From NCBI RefSeq assembly GCF_030864005.1, contig NZ_CP132976.1:4526001-4590000 (forward strand): a DNA stretch of 64,000 bases, given 5' to 3'. Below are positions 35,311 through 44,868 of this stretch, one piece after another. Source of the DNA: Achromobacter seleniivolatilans (lineage in GTDB: Bacteria > Pseudomonadota > Gammaproteobacteria > Burkholderiales > Burkholderiaceae_B). The first letter of the stretch is position 1. Each line of letters starts with the position of its first letter. Under the pieces are notes generated by a model, which saw only the letters and a program-made list of their open reading frames with translations, made no database searches and was not told the origin of the DNA. Made by a program: the position numbers and the translations under genes.

Positions 35311-35831
35311 GGGCGCGATTCCTCGGCGCGTTGCGGCAGATAAGCCAGCACTTGCTGATAGCGGTATCGGAACGCGCCGCTGTCCACGCCCAGCAAGCGC
35401 GGCAAAGGCGTAATGAAGTCCTTGCGCACGTCCACCTCAATCCGCCATGCGGGCACGTTGGTCAGCGCCTTGGATGCCGTCTCATCTTCCGCCGCGCCGC
35501 CGCCCATCGCATCCAGCGACGCGAAGCGTTCCACCTCGACGGTCGCGATGTTCTCATCGTCCAGATAATTGTGCGAAGCCGCCACCATGCGCTGGCGCAC
35601 CAGCGATTCCATCGAGCCGCCGTCCAGCGCAGCAGCCCCGTCCTGACGAAACTGCTGCACTGCGCGTTCCAGTGCGCTGGCGCCCATATTGATGGTGAGG
35701 CCGATGTTGGCCAGCTCCATGAACATCATTGCCGCAGCGATGACAACGGGCAGCACATAGGCAGCTTCCACCGACAGCGACCCGCGCTGACTGCGCAGGA
35801 AGCGCTGCTTTCGTTCAATGAGATCAGCCAT
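35307..35831 (-). CDS. tadE: Tad pilus pseudopilin TadE
   Basis: The 174-residue product has RSQRGSLSVEAAYVLPVVIAAAMMFMELANIGL near residues 14-46, the classic TadE processing site (Gly then Ser-Leu-Ser-Val-Glu) and helix. It is a minor pilin of the Flp pilus. It is coupled to tadF by ATGA and overlaps tadD by 8 bases. A conserved VDVRKDFITPLPRLLG segment lies near the C terminus. Confidence 0.87.
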   Translation of the reverse strand: MADLIERKQRFLRSQRGSLSVEAAYVLPVVIAAAMMFMELANIGLTINMGASALERAVQQFRQDGAAALDGGSMESLVRQRMVAASHNYLDDENIATVEVERFASLDAMGGGAAEDETASKALTNVPAWRIEVDVRKDFITPLPRLLGVDSGAFRYRYQQVLAYLPQRAEESRP

Positions 35832-36792
35832 TGTTGCTGGCCTCTTTTTCGCGCAGCCGCAATACGTGACGGCTGGCGGCCATCAGTTCAGCGGCAACCG
35901 CAGCGCCATCGCGGATGCGCTGACGGCGCTGCGCGAAGTCTTCCAGCGCCAGCGGCACCAGCGCGGGCGCCATGATGGTTTCCAGCGTCTTGCGCGCGCT
36001 GCCTTCATCGCCTTGCAATACTTGCGCAAACGCCAGGTTCAGTTTGAGCGTAGGCAGTTGCGCCGCATCGGCCTGGGACAGCAGGCGTATGGCCTGCTGC
36101 GCATCGCCGCTGGCCAGGTGCGACAACGCCAGGTTGTTCAGCACCCGGAAGTCGGACGGGTCCAACTCCCAAGCCTGACCCAGCAGTTTGCGAGCCTGTT
36201 CGTGATCGCCGCCTGCGTCGAGCAACACGCCCTTGGCGTTCAGCGCGGCCACATTGTTGGCGTCCGCCGTCAGCGTGCAATCGAAATCCGTCATGGCCGC
36301 GTCGCGCTGGCCCAGCGACATGCGAGCGCGACCAAGACCATTGCACAACGTGACCGTCGCCGCCGGTGTCAGCTTGATGCTTGCCTCGGTCAGGGCGCGG
36401 CGAGCGCGGCCGAACAATGCGAGATTGTCACGGGGAGACTGCGTGGGCGCCGCCACGCTGGCGTATTCCAACAGTTCAAGGGGCTTCAAGCTCCCGCGCT
36501 GTTCCAGCTGTGCGTAGACGCCAGCCGCGCCTTCGTAGCGGCCCTGGTCCCGCAACAGCCGCGCAAGCTTCAGACCTTCGGCCACGGTATCGCCGCTGCT
36601 CACTGGCGGACGCGGCGACGCATTGGCCCCGCTGGATTGCGTCAGCAAATTGCGGCTGCTGGGCGCGGCAGCGGAATCGGGCTTGCTGGAGAAGGCGCTG
36701 CATGCGCTCAACATGGCCAGCATCAACAGCATGCCGGCGCTTTTACCAACGCGCACGACGGGCATCGGAAACAGAGTAAGGGTTGCGTTCAT
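35824..36792 (-). CDS. tadD: TPR lipoprotein TadD
   Basis: The 322-residue product has a signal peptide with lipobox LSAC (Cys31) and about four to five TPR repeats (GLGRARMSLGQRDAAM, NAKGVLLDAGGDHEQA, NLALSHLASGDAQQA). TadD is a pilotin-like outer-membrane lipoprotein that helps the RcpA secretin assemble. It overlaps tadC by 4 bases and tadE by 8 bases. The first ATG at 36792 gives an N-region of about 20 residues. A start at 36765 is possible. Confidence 0.88.
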   Translation of the reverse strand: MNATLTLFPMPVVRVGKSAGMLLMLAMLSACSAFSSKPDSAAAPSSRNLLTQSSGANASPRPPVSSGDTVAEGLKLARLLRDQGRYEGAAGVYAQLEQRGSLKPLELLEYASVAAPTQSPRDNLALFGRARRALTEASIKLTPAATVTLCNGLGRARMSLGQRDAAMTDFDCTLTADANNVAALNAKGVLLDAGGDHEQARKLLGQAWELDPSDFRVLNNLALSHLASGDAQQAIRLLSQADAAQLPTLKLNLAFAQVLQGDEGSARKTLETIMAPALVPLALEDFAQRRQRIRDGAAVAAELMAASRHVLRLREKEASNNG

Positions 36793-37733
36793 TGCATCAG
36801 GGTCCGGATAACGCGCATGAGCGCGGGCGTGGCCACAATGGCGACCACAGGCGGCAGAATCAACGTCATAAGCGGCACGCTTAACTGCGCGGGCAGCTTG
36901 CCGGCCTTCTCTTCCAATTCAAGAATCAGACGGCTGCGGCTTTCTTCGGCAATGGTGCGCAACGCCTGCGCCAGCGGCGTGCCGTAGCGTTCAGCCTGTA
37001 CCAGAGAGCCCACCATGCTTTCGATGGTCGGCACGCGGGTACGGTCGGCCAGATGGCGCAACGCGGCGGCGCGGTCGGGCAGCAATTGCAATTCGGCGCT
37101 GGTGTAGGCCAGTTCGTCAGCCATGGCCGGTGCGCTGAACGCGAGTTCACGCGACACCACTTTCAGAATTCTCGGAAACGGCAAACCAGCTTCGGCGCAG
37201 ATCACCATCAGGTCCAAGGCGTCGGGCATGCTGCGCGACAGGGCTTCGTGGCGGCGGCCGGCACGAAGCTTGACCAGCAGCTCCGGCAAGGTGGTGCCCA
37301 CGAACAACGAGATCAGACCCACAGCCAGTCCCGTCAGACCGAAGCGGGTTTGCGGGCTGGTCAGCCACCACAGCGCCAGGCCGCACAACAGCACGCCGCT
37401 GCCATACTTGGCCGCCATGAACAGGCCGCTTGCCTCTGTGCGGCGCCAGCCGGCTTGCGCCAGCAGCCGTTCAATGGCGCGTTTGTCCTGCTCGGTTCCC
37501 GCCAGCTTCATTCCGAAGGCGGCCAGGCTTTGCGCCAGCGGCGAAAGCGGCGTGTTGTCGTCAAGCGCAATGGACACCGTGGTTTGCGTGGCGCTTTCGC
37601 CACCGCGACGGCCAAGCCGCTCGTGCAATGGGTTGCGCCGCGCTTCAGCGCGCAGCAGCCAGGCAACCAGTGCCAGTCCGGCAAGAAAGGCCAGCAACAG
37701 AATCGGCACTAAGGGGTCAGATAGGAATGGCAT
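36789..37733 (-). CDS. tadC: Tad inner-membrane platform protein TadC
   Basis: The 314-residue product has N-terminal and C-terminal helix pairs and the T2SSF-type cytoplasmic domain between them (SRSMPDALDLMVICAEAGLPFPRILKVV, with the AGL-type signature). TadB and TadC form the platform that the TadA ATPase drives. The C-terminal helix pair IPLMTLILPPVVAIVATPAL is typical of the family. It follows tadB after 18 bases. Confidence 0.9.
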   Translation of the reverse strand: MPFLSDPLVPILLLAFLAGLALVAWLLRAEARRNPLHERLGRRGGESATQTTVSIALDDNTPLSPLAQSLAAFGMKLAGTEQDKRAIERLLAQAGWRRTEASGLFMAAKYGSGVLLCGLALWWLTSPQTRFGLTGLAVGLISLFVGTTLPELLVKLRAGRRHEALSRSMPDALDLMVICAEAGLPFPRILKVVSRELAFSAPAMADELAYTSAELQLLPDRAAALRHLADRTRVPTIESMVGSLVQAERYGTPLAQALRTIAEESRSRLILELEEKAGKLPAQLSVPLMTLILPPVVAIVATPALMRVIRTLMQ

Positions 37734-37751
37734 GTCGATGTGTCGTGCAGG

Positions 37752-38735
37752 TCAGCGGATACGCTTGACCATCAGATGTGTGATGAACAGGCCCAGGCCC
37801 ACGCTGGCGGCCGCATAGATCATGACTTTGACGCCCGCCGCATCGTTGAACATGAAGCGGAAGTCCTCGGGAGAATTCGCGTACATGTAGAGCAGCACGC
37901 CCGGCACCAGCATGGCGACGATCTTGGCCGATGCACGAGCCTCGGAAGTCTTGGCCTGTACCTTCATGCCCAGCTCGGCGCGGGCGCGCAGCGTGGCCGA
38001 CAGGCGTTCGAGCGTGTCGCCCAGACGGCCACCGGATTCCTGGCTGATGATCAGAATGACGGCAAAAAAGCGGTATTCGGGCAGCGGCACCCGCTCGGCC
38101 GACGACTGCATCGCTTGCTTCAACGGCACACCCAGCTTCAACCAGTTTTCTATTTCACGCAGCTCGGGCGCCAGCGGTCCATGCAGGTGGTCGGCGGCAA
38201 TCCCGAACGCGCTGTGCAGCGGCACGCCAGACCGGCAGATACGCGTAATGCCATCGATGGCTTCGGGCAGGCTGCGCGCCAGCGCGGCAAGATGCTTGCC
38301 CATGGCCTGCTGGTATAGCAAGGTGCACAACGTCACCCACAACACCGGCGCTACCAGCAGCGCCAGCGCAATCGGCGTGCCGGTCATGCGCACCAGCGCC
38401 AGGGCGCCAATCAGTGCCACGGCGGCAGACACCAGAATCCGCTGGCGCAACGTCCGCAACCAGCCCAGCGACCGCAACCCGCCGCGCAATCGCGTCAGGC
38501 GTTGACCCAGCCAGCGCCAGCGCAACACCAGATCGTCCTGTCCAGGAAGCGCGATCGAATCGGCTGATTGCAGAACGGCGGCCGCCATTCCGCTTTCCCG
38601 CTGCATCTGCAAGCGCAGCGCAGCCAGGCGGGCGGCCATGGCATCTTCCCGCCGTTGACGGCGGCTATTGGCGCGCAGAGCGTAGAAGCCCACAAACACC
38701 AGCAGAAAAACCAGCAGAGTGAAAAGATCGAGCAT
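37752..38735 (-). CDS. tadB: Tad inner-membrane platform protein TadB
   Basis: The 327-residue product has a leading membrane helix (LFTLLVFLLVFVGFYAL), two central helices, a T2SSF domain (LARSLPEAIDGITRICRSGVPLHSAF, with GDTLERLSATLRARAELG later) and a C-terminal pair (IVAMLVPGVLLYMYA and VMIYAAASVGLGLFITHLM). It is the partner of TadC in the Flp pilus platform. It lies between tadA and tadC, as in known tad loci. Confidence 0.9.
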   Translation of the reverse strand: MLDLFTLLVFLLVFVGFYALRANSRRQRREDAMAARLAALRLQMQRESGMAAAVLQSADSIALPGQDDLVLRWRWLGQRLTRLRGGLRSLGWLRTLRQRILVSAAVALIGALALVRMTGTPIALALLVAPVLWVTLCTLLYQQAMGKHLAALARSLPEAIDGITRICRSGVPLHSAFGIAADHLHGPLAPELREIENWLKLGVPLKQAMQSSAERVPLPEYRFFAVILIISQESGGRLGDTLERLSATLRARAELGMKVQAKTSEARASAKIVAMLVPGVLLYMYANSPEDFRFMFNDAAGVKVMIYAAASVGLGLFITHLMVKRIR

Positions 38736-38756
38736 GTCAGGGTAGCCTTATCGCTG

Positions 38757-40190
38757 TCAGGCGATGTCCTGATCGAAAAGGTGAGATTTCTCGGTGTAGA
38801 AATTCGGACGCAGGCCGCTGCCAGTGTGTTCACCGATCACTTGCGTAGCGGTTGATCCTGCCCGCGACCGGAAGACAAACAGCTCTTGCGACTGGATGAC
38901 TTCTTCTTCCATGCCGCAGATTTCCATGATGGACACCACGCGCCGCGCGCCGTCGCGCATGCGTTCGATCTGCACGATCAAGTCCACGGCGCTGGCGATC
39001 TGGCGGCGTATGGCAGCAAGCGGCAGCTGCATATTGGCCATCATCACCATGTTTTCCAGACGCATCAGCGCGTCGCGAGGCGTATTGGCGTGCACGGTGC
39101 ACAGCGAGCCGTCGTGGCCGGTGTTCATCGCTTGCAGCATGTCAAAGCACTCGCCGCCGCGCACTTCGCCCAGGATGATCCGGTCGGGCCGCATACGCAG
39201 CGCGTTCTTCATCAGGTCGCGCTGGTCAACGCGGCCGCCGCCTTCGGCGCTTTCCGGCCGGGTTTCCAGACGGATGACGTGCTCCTGTTGCAGTTGCAGT
39301 TCGGCTGCATCTTCAATGGTGATGATGCGTTCAAACGGACTGATGTTTTGCGACAGCGCATTGAGCAGCGTCGTCTTGCCCGCGCCTGTGCCGCCAGACA
39401 CGACGACATTCAGCCGCGCTTCCATCGCGCGGCGCAGCAGCACGGCCATGTCCATCGACATCGCGCCACGCTGCGCCAGCGACTCCAGCGACAGATCGCG
39501 GCGCATGAATTTGCGAATCGAGATCGTGGTGCCGTCCAGCGCCAGCGGGTGCGTGATGACGTTGACCCGGCTGCCGTCTGGCAGACGCGCGTCGACCATG
39601 GGGTTGGCTTCGTCGATGCGGCGTCCGACGCGCGCGGCGATGCGCTGCGCCGTATTGAAGACGTGCTCTTCATCGATGAATGTGATGGACGACCGTTCCA
39701 GCTTGCCGAAACGCTCAACGAAGATCTGGCCGGCGCCGTTGACCAGGATGTCGTTGATCGTATCGTCGGCCAGCAGCGGTTCGATGGGGCCCACGCCAAC
39801 CATTTCATCGAGCATCTGGCGCGAGATGAGTTCTTCTTCCTGACCCGACAACTGCAAGCGCTGCTCGTCGCAGATGCGCCGGATCAGCGCATCGATCTGC
39901 GCTTGCAGCCGGTCGCGCGGCATCGCCGAGGCCTTGAGCGGATCGATTTGCGTGAACAGCTCATCGCGGATGACACGGCGCTGCGTGTTGCTTTCCGCCG
40001 TCTGCTGGGCCGTGGGGGCAACAACCGGCCGGGGTGCGGGCGGCGGCATGCGCGGCGCGGCAACCGGCGCTTGCACTGGCTGCGCGGCCAGCGGCGGCGC
40101 AGGTTGCGCCAACGCAGCCGTCACAGGAGCCGCCGGCGCATGAGTCACCGGCAGGGAGGAAGAAGTAGCGGTCTTGCGGCGTGGCAGCAT
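38757..40190 (-). CDS. tadA: Tad pilus assembly ATPase TadA (CpaF)
   Basis: The 477-residue product has a proline/alanine-rich N terminus (about 1-70), then the T2SS/T4SS ATPase core. Walker A is GGTGAGKTTLLNAL near residue 267, the Asp box follows at ITIEDAAELQ, and the His box has LCTVHANTPRDALMRLENMV. It is the motor for both assembly and retraction in Tad systems. All catalytic motifs are intact. It follows tadZ after a 27-base gap. Confidence 0.95.
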   Translation of the reverse strand: MLPRRKTATSSSLPVTHAPAAPVTAALAQPAPPLAAQPVQAPVAAPRMPPPAPRPVVAPTAQQTAESNTQRRVIRDELFTQIDPLKASAMPRDRLQAQIDALIRRICDEQRLQLSGQEEELISRQMLDEMVGVGPIEPLLADDTINDILVNGAGQIFVERFGKLERSSITFIDEEHVFNTAQRIAARVGRRIDEANPMVDARLPDGSRVNVITHPLALDGTTISIRKFMRRDLSLESLAQRGAMSMDMAVLLRRAMEARLNVVVSGGTGAGKTTLLNALSQNISPFERIITIEDAAELQLQQEHVIRLETRPESAEGGGRVDQRDLMKNALRMRPDRIILGEVRGGECFDMLQAMNTGHDGSLCTVHANTPRDALMRLENMVMMANMQLPLAAIRRQIASAVDLIVQIERMRDGARRVVSIMEICGMEEEVIQSQELFVFRSRAGSTATQVIGEHTGSGLRPNFYTEKSHLFDQDIA

Positions 40191-40217
40191 GATGTCGGTC
40201 GTGTGTGGCGTAACGGA

Positions 40218-41489
40218 TCAGGCGCGCGCGGTGCGTCGGGCCGGCGCCGGGCGGTTCAACCAGGAGCGCAGCCGGCGCAGCGCGCCCTCGTCCTTAGTGG
40301 CTGCTGCCGATGGCAGGCCCAGAATGCGTGTGCCCAGTTGCGCAACGGCTTGCGCGTAGACGGGCGCCGCTTGCAAAGACAACGGGCCTTTCAGCAGGCT
40401 GGCTGCCAGCGCGGGGCCTGCATACGGCAGATGCTGGTCGATACGGCGGCCCACAAAATCTTCGAACTGCGCCAGCTCCAACGGGGCGTGCTGTGCATGG
40501 CGCGCTTCGCTGGCCACCAGCACCAGGCGCTGGCTACCCCCACTGTCGCCCAGCTCGGCCAGCACGCGATGGGTATTGCGGGCGCCTTGCACGGTCAGCT
40601 CGGTCAGCACGACGCGTATGTCAGCGTGCGCCAGCACTTCGTCGGCCCCGGCAGGGCGGTGCGAAGGCAGATCCCACAACGACAGCGAAAACCATTGGCA
40701 CAGCGCGCCGCCGATTTCCAGCGCGCGTTCCGGATCAAATGGCGTCTCGGGTCCCGGCCGCTGCGCCAGCAGCTGCAAGCGCGCGGACGGCTGGTCAGGC
40801 GTTTGAGATTCAACGTGGCCCGCCGCCAGCAACGTGCGCTGCAACAGGCGCGGGTCGATATCCGGCGCGGAAAGCAGGCTGGCCAGACCCGCGTCCGCCT
40901 CCAGCCCCAGCAGCAGCGGCAGATCGCCCTTGCGGCGGTCAAAGTCCACCAGCACCGTGGGCGTCTGGCGCGAGTGCGCCAGCCACAGACCCAGCGCTGC
41001 CGTCAGCGTGCTGACGCCCAGTCCGCCCGCTGCGCCCACGATGGCCGCGGACCGTCCGGCGCGCGCATTGCCCCCCTGGCCCAGCGGCGCGTCGTCGTCG
41101 GCGCGGGCCAGGGTATCCGTCAGCAGGTCCAGCCTGGGCGGCTTCATCAGGTAGTCGAAAATGCCGGCTTGCAGCAACTGGCGGTACAGATCCACGTCTT
41201 GCTTATCGCCCAACGCCACGATGCGGCAGGCCGGGCCGGTCAGGGCCGCCAATTCCAGCAGCGCGGCGATGGGATGCGCATGGCCGCTGATGTCTACCAA
41301 CAGCACGCTGGGCAACTCGTTCGCGGCGCACCAGGCGGCCGCGGCATCCGGACCGCCCGCTTGCAACGAAACGGCGGGGCGTTGCAGGCGGATAAGCTGG
41401 TCGCCAATGACGGCCAGGTCGGCCTGCGCGGCAAAGACGGCCGGGCCGTTGGAAGGCGCGCCGCTGCGTGTCGATGTCGTGTTGCTCAT
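40218..41489 (-). CDS. tadZ: Tad localisation protein TadZ (CpaE)
   Basis: The 423-residue product has an N-terminal atypical receiver-like region (LLVDISGHAHPIAALLELA, later FDYLMKPPRLDLL). A MinD/ParA-type ATPase follows, with the deviant Walker A VGAAGGLGVSTLTAALGLWLA and VDFDRRKGDLP. TadZ places the pilus machinery at the cell pole. The ATG at 41489 (MSNTTSTRSG) is the true start; the upstream extension of the frame shows no protein-like sequence. The deviant Walker Lys pattern is normal for CpaE. Confidence 0.9.
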   Translation of the reverse strand: MSNTTSTRSGAPSNGPAVFAAQADLAVIGDQLIRLQRPAVSLQAGGPDAAAAWCAANELPSVLLVDISGHAHPIAALLELAALTGPACRIVALGDKQDVDLYRQLLQAGIFDYLMKPPRLDLLTDTLARADDDAPLGQGGNARAGRSAAIVGAAGGLGVSTLTAALGLWLAHSRQTPTVLVDFDRRKGDLPLLLGLEADAGLASLLSAPDIDPRLLQRTLLAAGHVESQTPDQPSARLQLLAQRPGPETPFDPERALEIGGALCQWFSLSLWDLPSHRPAGADEVLAHADIRVVLTELTVQGARNTHRVLAELGDSGGSQRLVLVASEARHAQHAPLELAQFEDFVGRRIDQHLPYAGPALAASLLKGPLSLQAAPVYAQAVAQLGTRILGLPSAAATKDEGALRRLRSWLNRPAPARRTARA

Positions 41490-41494
41490 GGCGG

Positions 41495-42196
41495 TCAATT
41501 GTCGAAGTCGATGTCGATCAGATCGCGAATCTCGCCGGTCTGATATCGGTCCACGGCGCCAGCGGCAGCCTTGCCGTCCGCGCCTTCCAAGGTGCGCGGA
41601 CGCGTCAGGTCGCGCGGGTCGCTGACCATGCGTGCCAGATTGGCGCGATTGGCGCAGCCCAATGTGCCAACGCCGTAGTAGGGGTGAATGGTCCAATCGT
41701 CGGGCTTGGCAATACCGCAACGCGTCGTCTGCACCGTCAACGCTTCGGATTGCAGCTCCAGGTCCCAACCCGCCTGCGACGCTTGCTCCAGGCGTTGCGC
41801 ATCCACCGGCACGGACTCCACGCGCGGCGCGCGCGCGCCGCTCCGAGCCAGCGCTTTGGCCAGCCGCTGTGCCAGTTCTTCGCCGCGGGCGTTAAACGGG
41901 GTAAGCGTCAGCACCTGCGCTTCAATGCGGCCTTGACGCGTGAGCATCTCGTTGGCGGCGCTCAGCGATTCGGGTGTCAGGCCATTGCCATCCGGCGCGG
42001 CCTGCAACGCCAACGCCACGGCGCGCGGCGCCACGGCGGGCGCCTTGGCCGGTTCGCCCGCGCCGAAACGCTTGGAGCGTAGGTCGTTCAGTTGGGTGCC
42101 GCATCCGCTCAACAGCAGCGCCAACGCCAGCGGCGCCAGCGACAGCATGCGCCAGGGCGCCGGCTTTTTCGTGGGGAGAGTCTTGTCGTAGTGCAT
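41495..42196 (-). CDS. cpaD: Tad pilus lipoprotein CpaD family
   Basis: The 233-residue product has a lipobox LSGC with Cys32, then a mixed periplasmic domain. Near the C terminus lies the CpaD-type signature GCANRANLARMVSDPRDLTRPR (about 180-201). It is an outer-membrane lipoprotein of the pilus secretin complex. It sits directly after the rcpA/cpaC secretin gene, as in typical loci. The gene is called rcpB in some species, but the motif is CpaD. Confidence 0.88.
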   Translation of the reverse strand: MHYDKTLPTKKPAPWRMLSLAPLALALLLSGCGTQLNDLRSKRFGAGEPAKAPAVAPRAVALALQAAPDGNGLTPESLSAANEMLTRQGRIEAQVLTLTPFNARGEELAQRLAKALARSGARAPRVESVPVDAQRLEQASQAGWDLELQSEALTVQTTRCGIAKPDDWTIHPYYGVGTLGCANRANLARMVSDPRDLTRPRTLEGADGKAAAGAVDRYQTGEIRDLIDIDFDN

Positions 42197-42217
42197 GGCG
42201 TGTCTCGTAAGCGGCGG

Positions 42218-43729
42218 TCAGTACAGGTAGCCGATAGGGGCTTGTGGGGGCAGCAGATCGTCAATGCCGGACAGGCCTTGACCCGGCACCTGTAGTTCGC
42301 CCGCCGCCACCGGATCGACCACGTTGGCCGTCACCAGAATCACAAGTTCGGTTTCGTCTTTGGCCGAGACCTCGTGTTCAAACAGCCGTCCAAACAACGG
42401 AATGCTGCTCAAGCCCGGCACGCCGGACACGGTCTGTGCCTGCGTTGAACGCAACATGCCGGCCAGCGCAAAACTCTGGCCGCTCGCCAGTTCCACCGTG
42501 GTGTCGGCGCGGCGCACCTTCAATGCCGGAATCGAAATGCCTTGCAGCGTCACGGCGCCGTCTTCCGTCAATTCGCTGACTTCCGGCGCAATGTGCAGAC
42601 TGATGCGGTTGGCCGACAGCAGCGTCGGCGTCATGCGCAGAATCACGCCATAGGACTTGAAGTCGATCTGGACGTTGTTGTTGGTGATGATGACGATGGG
42701 CACTTCGCCGCCCGCCGCGAATGCAGCGCTTTCGCCCGACATGGCGGTCAGGTTGGGTTCGGCCAGGACCGAAGCAAAACCTTCAGCCGACAGCGCTGAG
42801 ATCAGGCCGCCCATGGTGAAGCGTCCACGCGTCGTCATGCCCCCAGCCGCAAAACGCGATGTGGTCCGGCCCGGGATCAGGCTGGAGAAGTTCTTGCCCG
42901 TCACCGAATCAAACAGCGACGGATTGATGGTTTCGGTGGAAGGCGCAAACCCGCCCGCCGCGCTGCCGCTCATGATCCCCCAGGCTCCGCTGCTTGAATT
43001 CAGCGTGGCGGCCCAGTCAAAGCCCAGCTCGTGCGACAAGGTTCGCGACACCTCAACCACACGAACCTGAATGTTGATCTGCGACGACAGCTCGACCTTG
43101 AGCTGGTTGATGACGCCTTCACGCGCACCACGTGCACCGCCGCCACCGCCACCGCCCTGTGCGCCAGCCGACACGCCGTCCAGATAGGCTTGGACCTGAT
43201 CGGCAATCTGACGCGCTTCGATCGGGGTACGCACATTGCCGCGCACGATGATGCGGTTGTTCAGCGATGGTTCCAGCTCGATGTCCGCACCTGGCACGGA
43301 TCGCAGGATCTGCTGGCGCAGCGTCGACAGATCATGTTCGGCCACGACGCGGACGGCGGCAATGACCTTGTCTTGCGCATCCAGCGCGTACAACGTTGTC
43401 GTGCCGACGGACTGCGCGAACACGAAGATGTTGTTTGGCGATGGCACCTGGAAACTGGCGACGCGCGGGTCAGCGACCAGCACCTTCGCGGCATCCGATT
43501 TCAGCTTCAGCAGCTGGCCTTCACGCACATGCAAGGTGATCTCGCCGGTCGGCGCAATCTTCTGCAAACTGCTGGGTAGCGACGTCGGTGTGTTCTTGAC
43601 TTCTACGGCCGGGCGTACAGCCGCAGACTGTGCCAGCGCATTGGCGCTGCCCAGCAGGCACAGCAACGCGGACAGGCCAAGCCGGGACAATAAAGGGGCG
43701 GCTCCCAGTCGGGGCTTATGGTGAATCAT
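42218..43729 (-). CDS. rcpA: Tad secretin RcpA (CpaC)
   Basis: The 503-residue product has a signal peptide ending in ALA, a pilus-type N-terminal domain (LHVREGQLLKLKSDAAKVLVADPRVASFQ), a BON-like/N-domain (IIVRGNVRTPIEARQIADQVQAYL) and a C-terminal secretin domain with VEVSRTLSHELGFDW and VLAEPNLTAMSGESAAFAAGGEVPI. It forms the outer-membrane pore for the Flp pilus. The ATG at 43729 gives a normal signal peptide. An ATG at 43795, three bases after the rcpC stop, would add 22 residues. Neither has a good ribosome site, so the start is open. Confidence 0.92.
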   Translation of the reverse strand: MIHHKPRLGAAPLLSRLGLSALLCLLGSANALAQSAAVRPAVEVKNTPTSLPSSLQKIAPTGEITLHVREGQLLKLKSDAAKVLVADPRVASFQVPSPNNIFVFAQSVGTTTLYALDAQDKVIAAVRVVAEHDLSTLRQQILRSVPGADIELEPSLNNRIIVRGNVRTPIEARQIADQVQAYLDGVSAGAQGGGGGGGARGAREGVINQLKVELSSQINIQVRVVEVSRTLSHELGFDWAATLNSSSGAWGIMSGSAAGGFAPSTETINPSLFDSVTGKNFSSLIPGRTTSRFAAGGMTTRGRFTMGGLISALSAEGFASVLAEPNLTAMSGESAAFAAGGEVPIVIITNNNVQIDFKSYGVILRMTPTLLSANRISLHIAPEVSELTEDGAVTLQGISIPALKVRRADTTVELASGQSFALAGMLRSTQAQTVSGVPGLSSIPLFGRLFEHEVSAKDETELVILVTANVVDPVAAGELQVPGQGLSGIDDLLPPQAPIGYLY

Positions 43730-43798
43730 GTCGTGTTCGAGGGGGAGGGCAGTAGGAAACGCGGGCTGCGCCGCAGGCTGGCGGTGGGGTCGCATCAG

Positions 43799-44773
43799 TT
43801 ATCGGGCGGCCGAGGCCAAAGATTGCTCATCGTTCGGCTGCGGCGGCGACCTGAAGACTTGCGCTGTCTCCCTGTCGCCGCGAAAGGTCTGCACGATGAT
43901 GGGCGGACGGGCGGGCTTCTTGAAAATGTCCGTGGCGTCATAAACACGAGTAACGCTTTTGTCTTCGTCAGACACTTGCGCAACGCTATCGGCTTGCACG
44001 CTGCGCAGGGCGAGTTGCAGCAAGCCCACTTCGCGGGACAGCGCCAATCGCTCGGCATCCTTCGGAGACACTTCCAGCGTGATGCTTTCGTAGTAGTTGC
44101 GTGGCGGTGCGGATTTTTTGTCCGCAACACCGGCTTCGGCGGGGCCGCTGGCAGCGGGGGCAATGCCTGATGGGTTGCCGTTCAACCCCAGCACTCGCGC
44201 ATTGCGCACGATGGTTTGGGACGCCAGAGCGGTGTAGGACGCGTCGGGCTGTCCGATTGTCTGCGGCTGTGTCTCGTCGCGCTCCAGATGCAGAATCACA
44301 TCCACCCGGTCACCGGCGCTCACCAGCCCGGAATTACTTGTCACAGCGCTGGTCGGTATGGATACCGCCCGCAGCTCGGGTTTCAGCACAGCGGCCACAA
44401 AACCGTGGTCGCCGTTGAACACCAGCCCCTCGCGCGTCAGCGGTTCGCCATCTTGCAGCGCACGGCGCGGCGTGGAGCCAGCCACGGCGCGCTCGGCCAC
44501 GCGGCGCTCTTCGTCCGTCGTAGCGGCGTAATACCCGGCCCGGATCTCGCCTGCGGGCAACTCGCGCCAGACCAGCGAACGGCCAACAACGAATTCGCCG
44601 GGCGCGAGTGTTCCCGCGACAGACAGCACTTGGCGCACGGGCGCACGCGGCGCTTCGACCTGCTTGACGATCGTCACGGGCGGCGGCGGGCGCATCAGGG
44701 CGCGGCCCACCAGGGCGGCTCCAGCGGCCAAGGTGATCGCCGAGGCAAGCAGGATCAATGATCGGGTTTTCAT
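43799..44773 (-). CDS. rcpC: Tad assembly protein RcpC (CpaB), SAF domain
   Basis: The 324-residue product has an N-terminal signal anchor (LILLASAITLAAGAALVGRALM). A SAF/AFP-like segment follows (VAGTLAPGEFVVGRSLVWRELPAGEI, then VSIPTSAVTSNSGLVSAGDRVDVILH). CpaB proteins are periplasmic factors needed for Flp pilus assembly, probably helping the secretin bind peptidoglycan. It lies between tadV and the secretin gene, the usual place. Confidence 0.9.
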   Translation of the reverse strand: MKTRSLILLASAITLAAGAALVGRALMRPPPPVTIVKQVEAPRAPVRQVLSVAGTLAPGEFVVGRSLVWRELPAGEIRAGYYAATTDEERRVAERAVAGSTPRRALQDGEPLTREGLVFNGDHGFVAAVLKPELRAVSIPTSAVTSNSGLVSAGDRVDVILHLERDETQPQTIGQPDASYTALASQTIVRNARVLGLNGNPSGIAPAASGPAEAGVADKKSAPPRNYYESITLEVSPKDAERLALSREVGLLQLALRSVQADSVAQVSDEDKSVTRVYDATDIFKKPARPPIIVQTFRGDRETAQVFRSPPQPNDEQSLASAAR

Positions 44774-44868
44774 ATTAAATGAGATTGATTTGGCTTTTTA
44801 TTTACGATCAAGGCAGGACGTCGCCTTGACTGCACGCGAATCGGGTGCGGGGTCCTGCGCGATAGAAG
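44774..44868 (-). promoter_or_regulatory. Gap between tadV and rcpC with a stem-loop
   Basis: This gap of 95 bases separates the pilin-maturation genes from the rest of the tad operon. It contains TCAAGGC (44808-44814) and GCCTTGA (44823-44829), a 7-base stem with an 8-base loop. On the minus strand no T-run follows, so it is not a simple terminator. It may slow transcription or stabilise the upstream pilin message. This is inference from position. Confidence 0.3.

Noticed and set aside
38886..41543. 885-codon plus-strand frame across tadA and tadZ
   Set aside because: It is the antisense frame of well-supported tad genes, with no recognisable motif.
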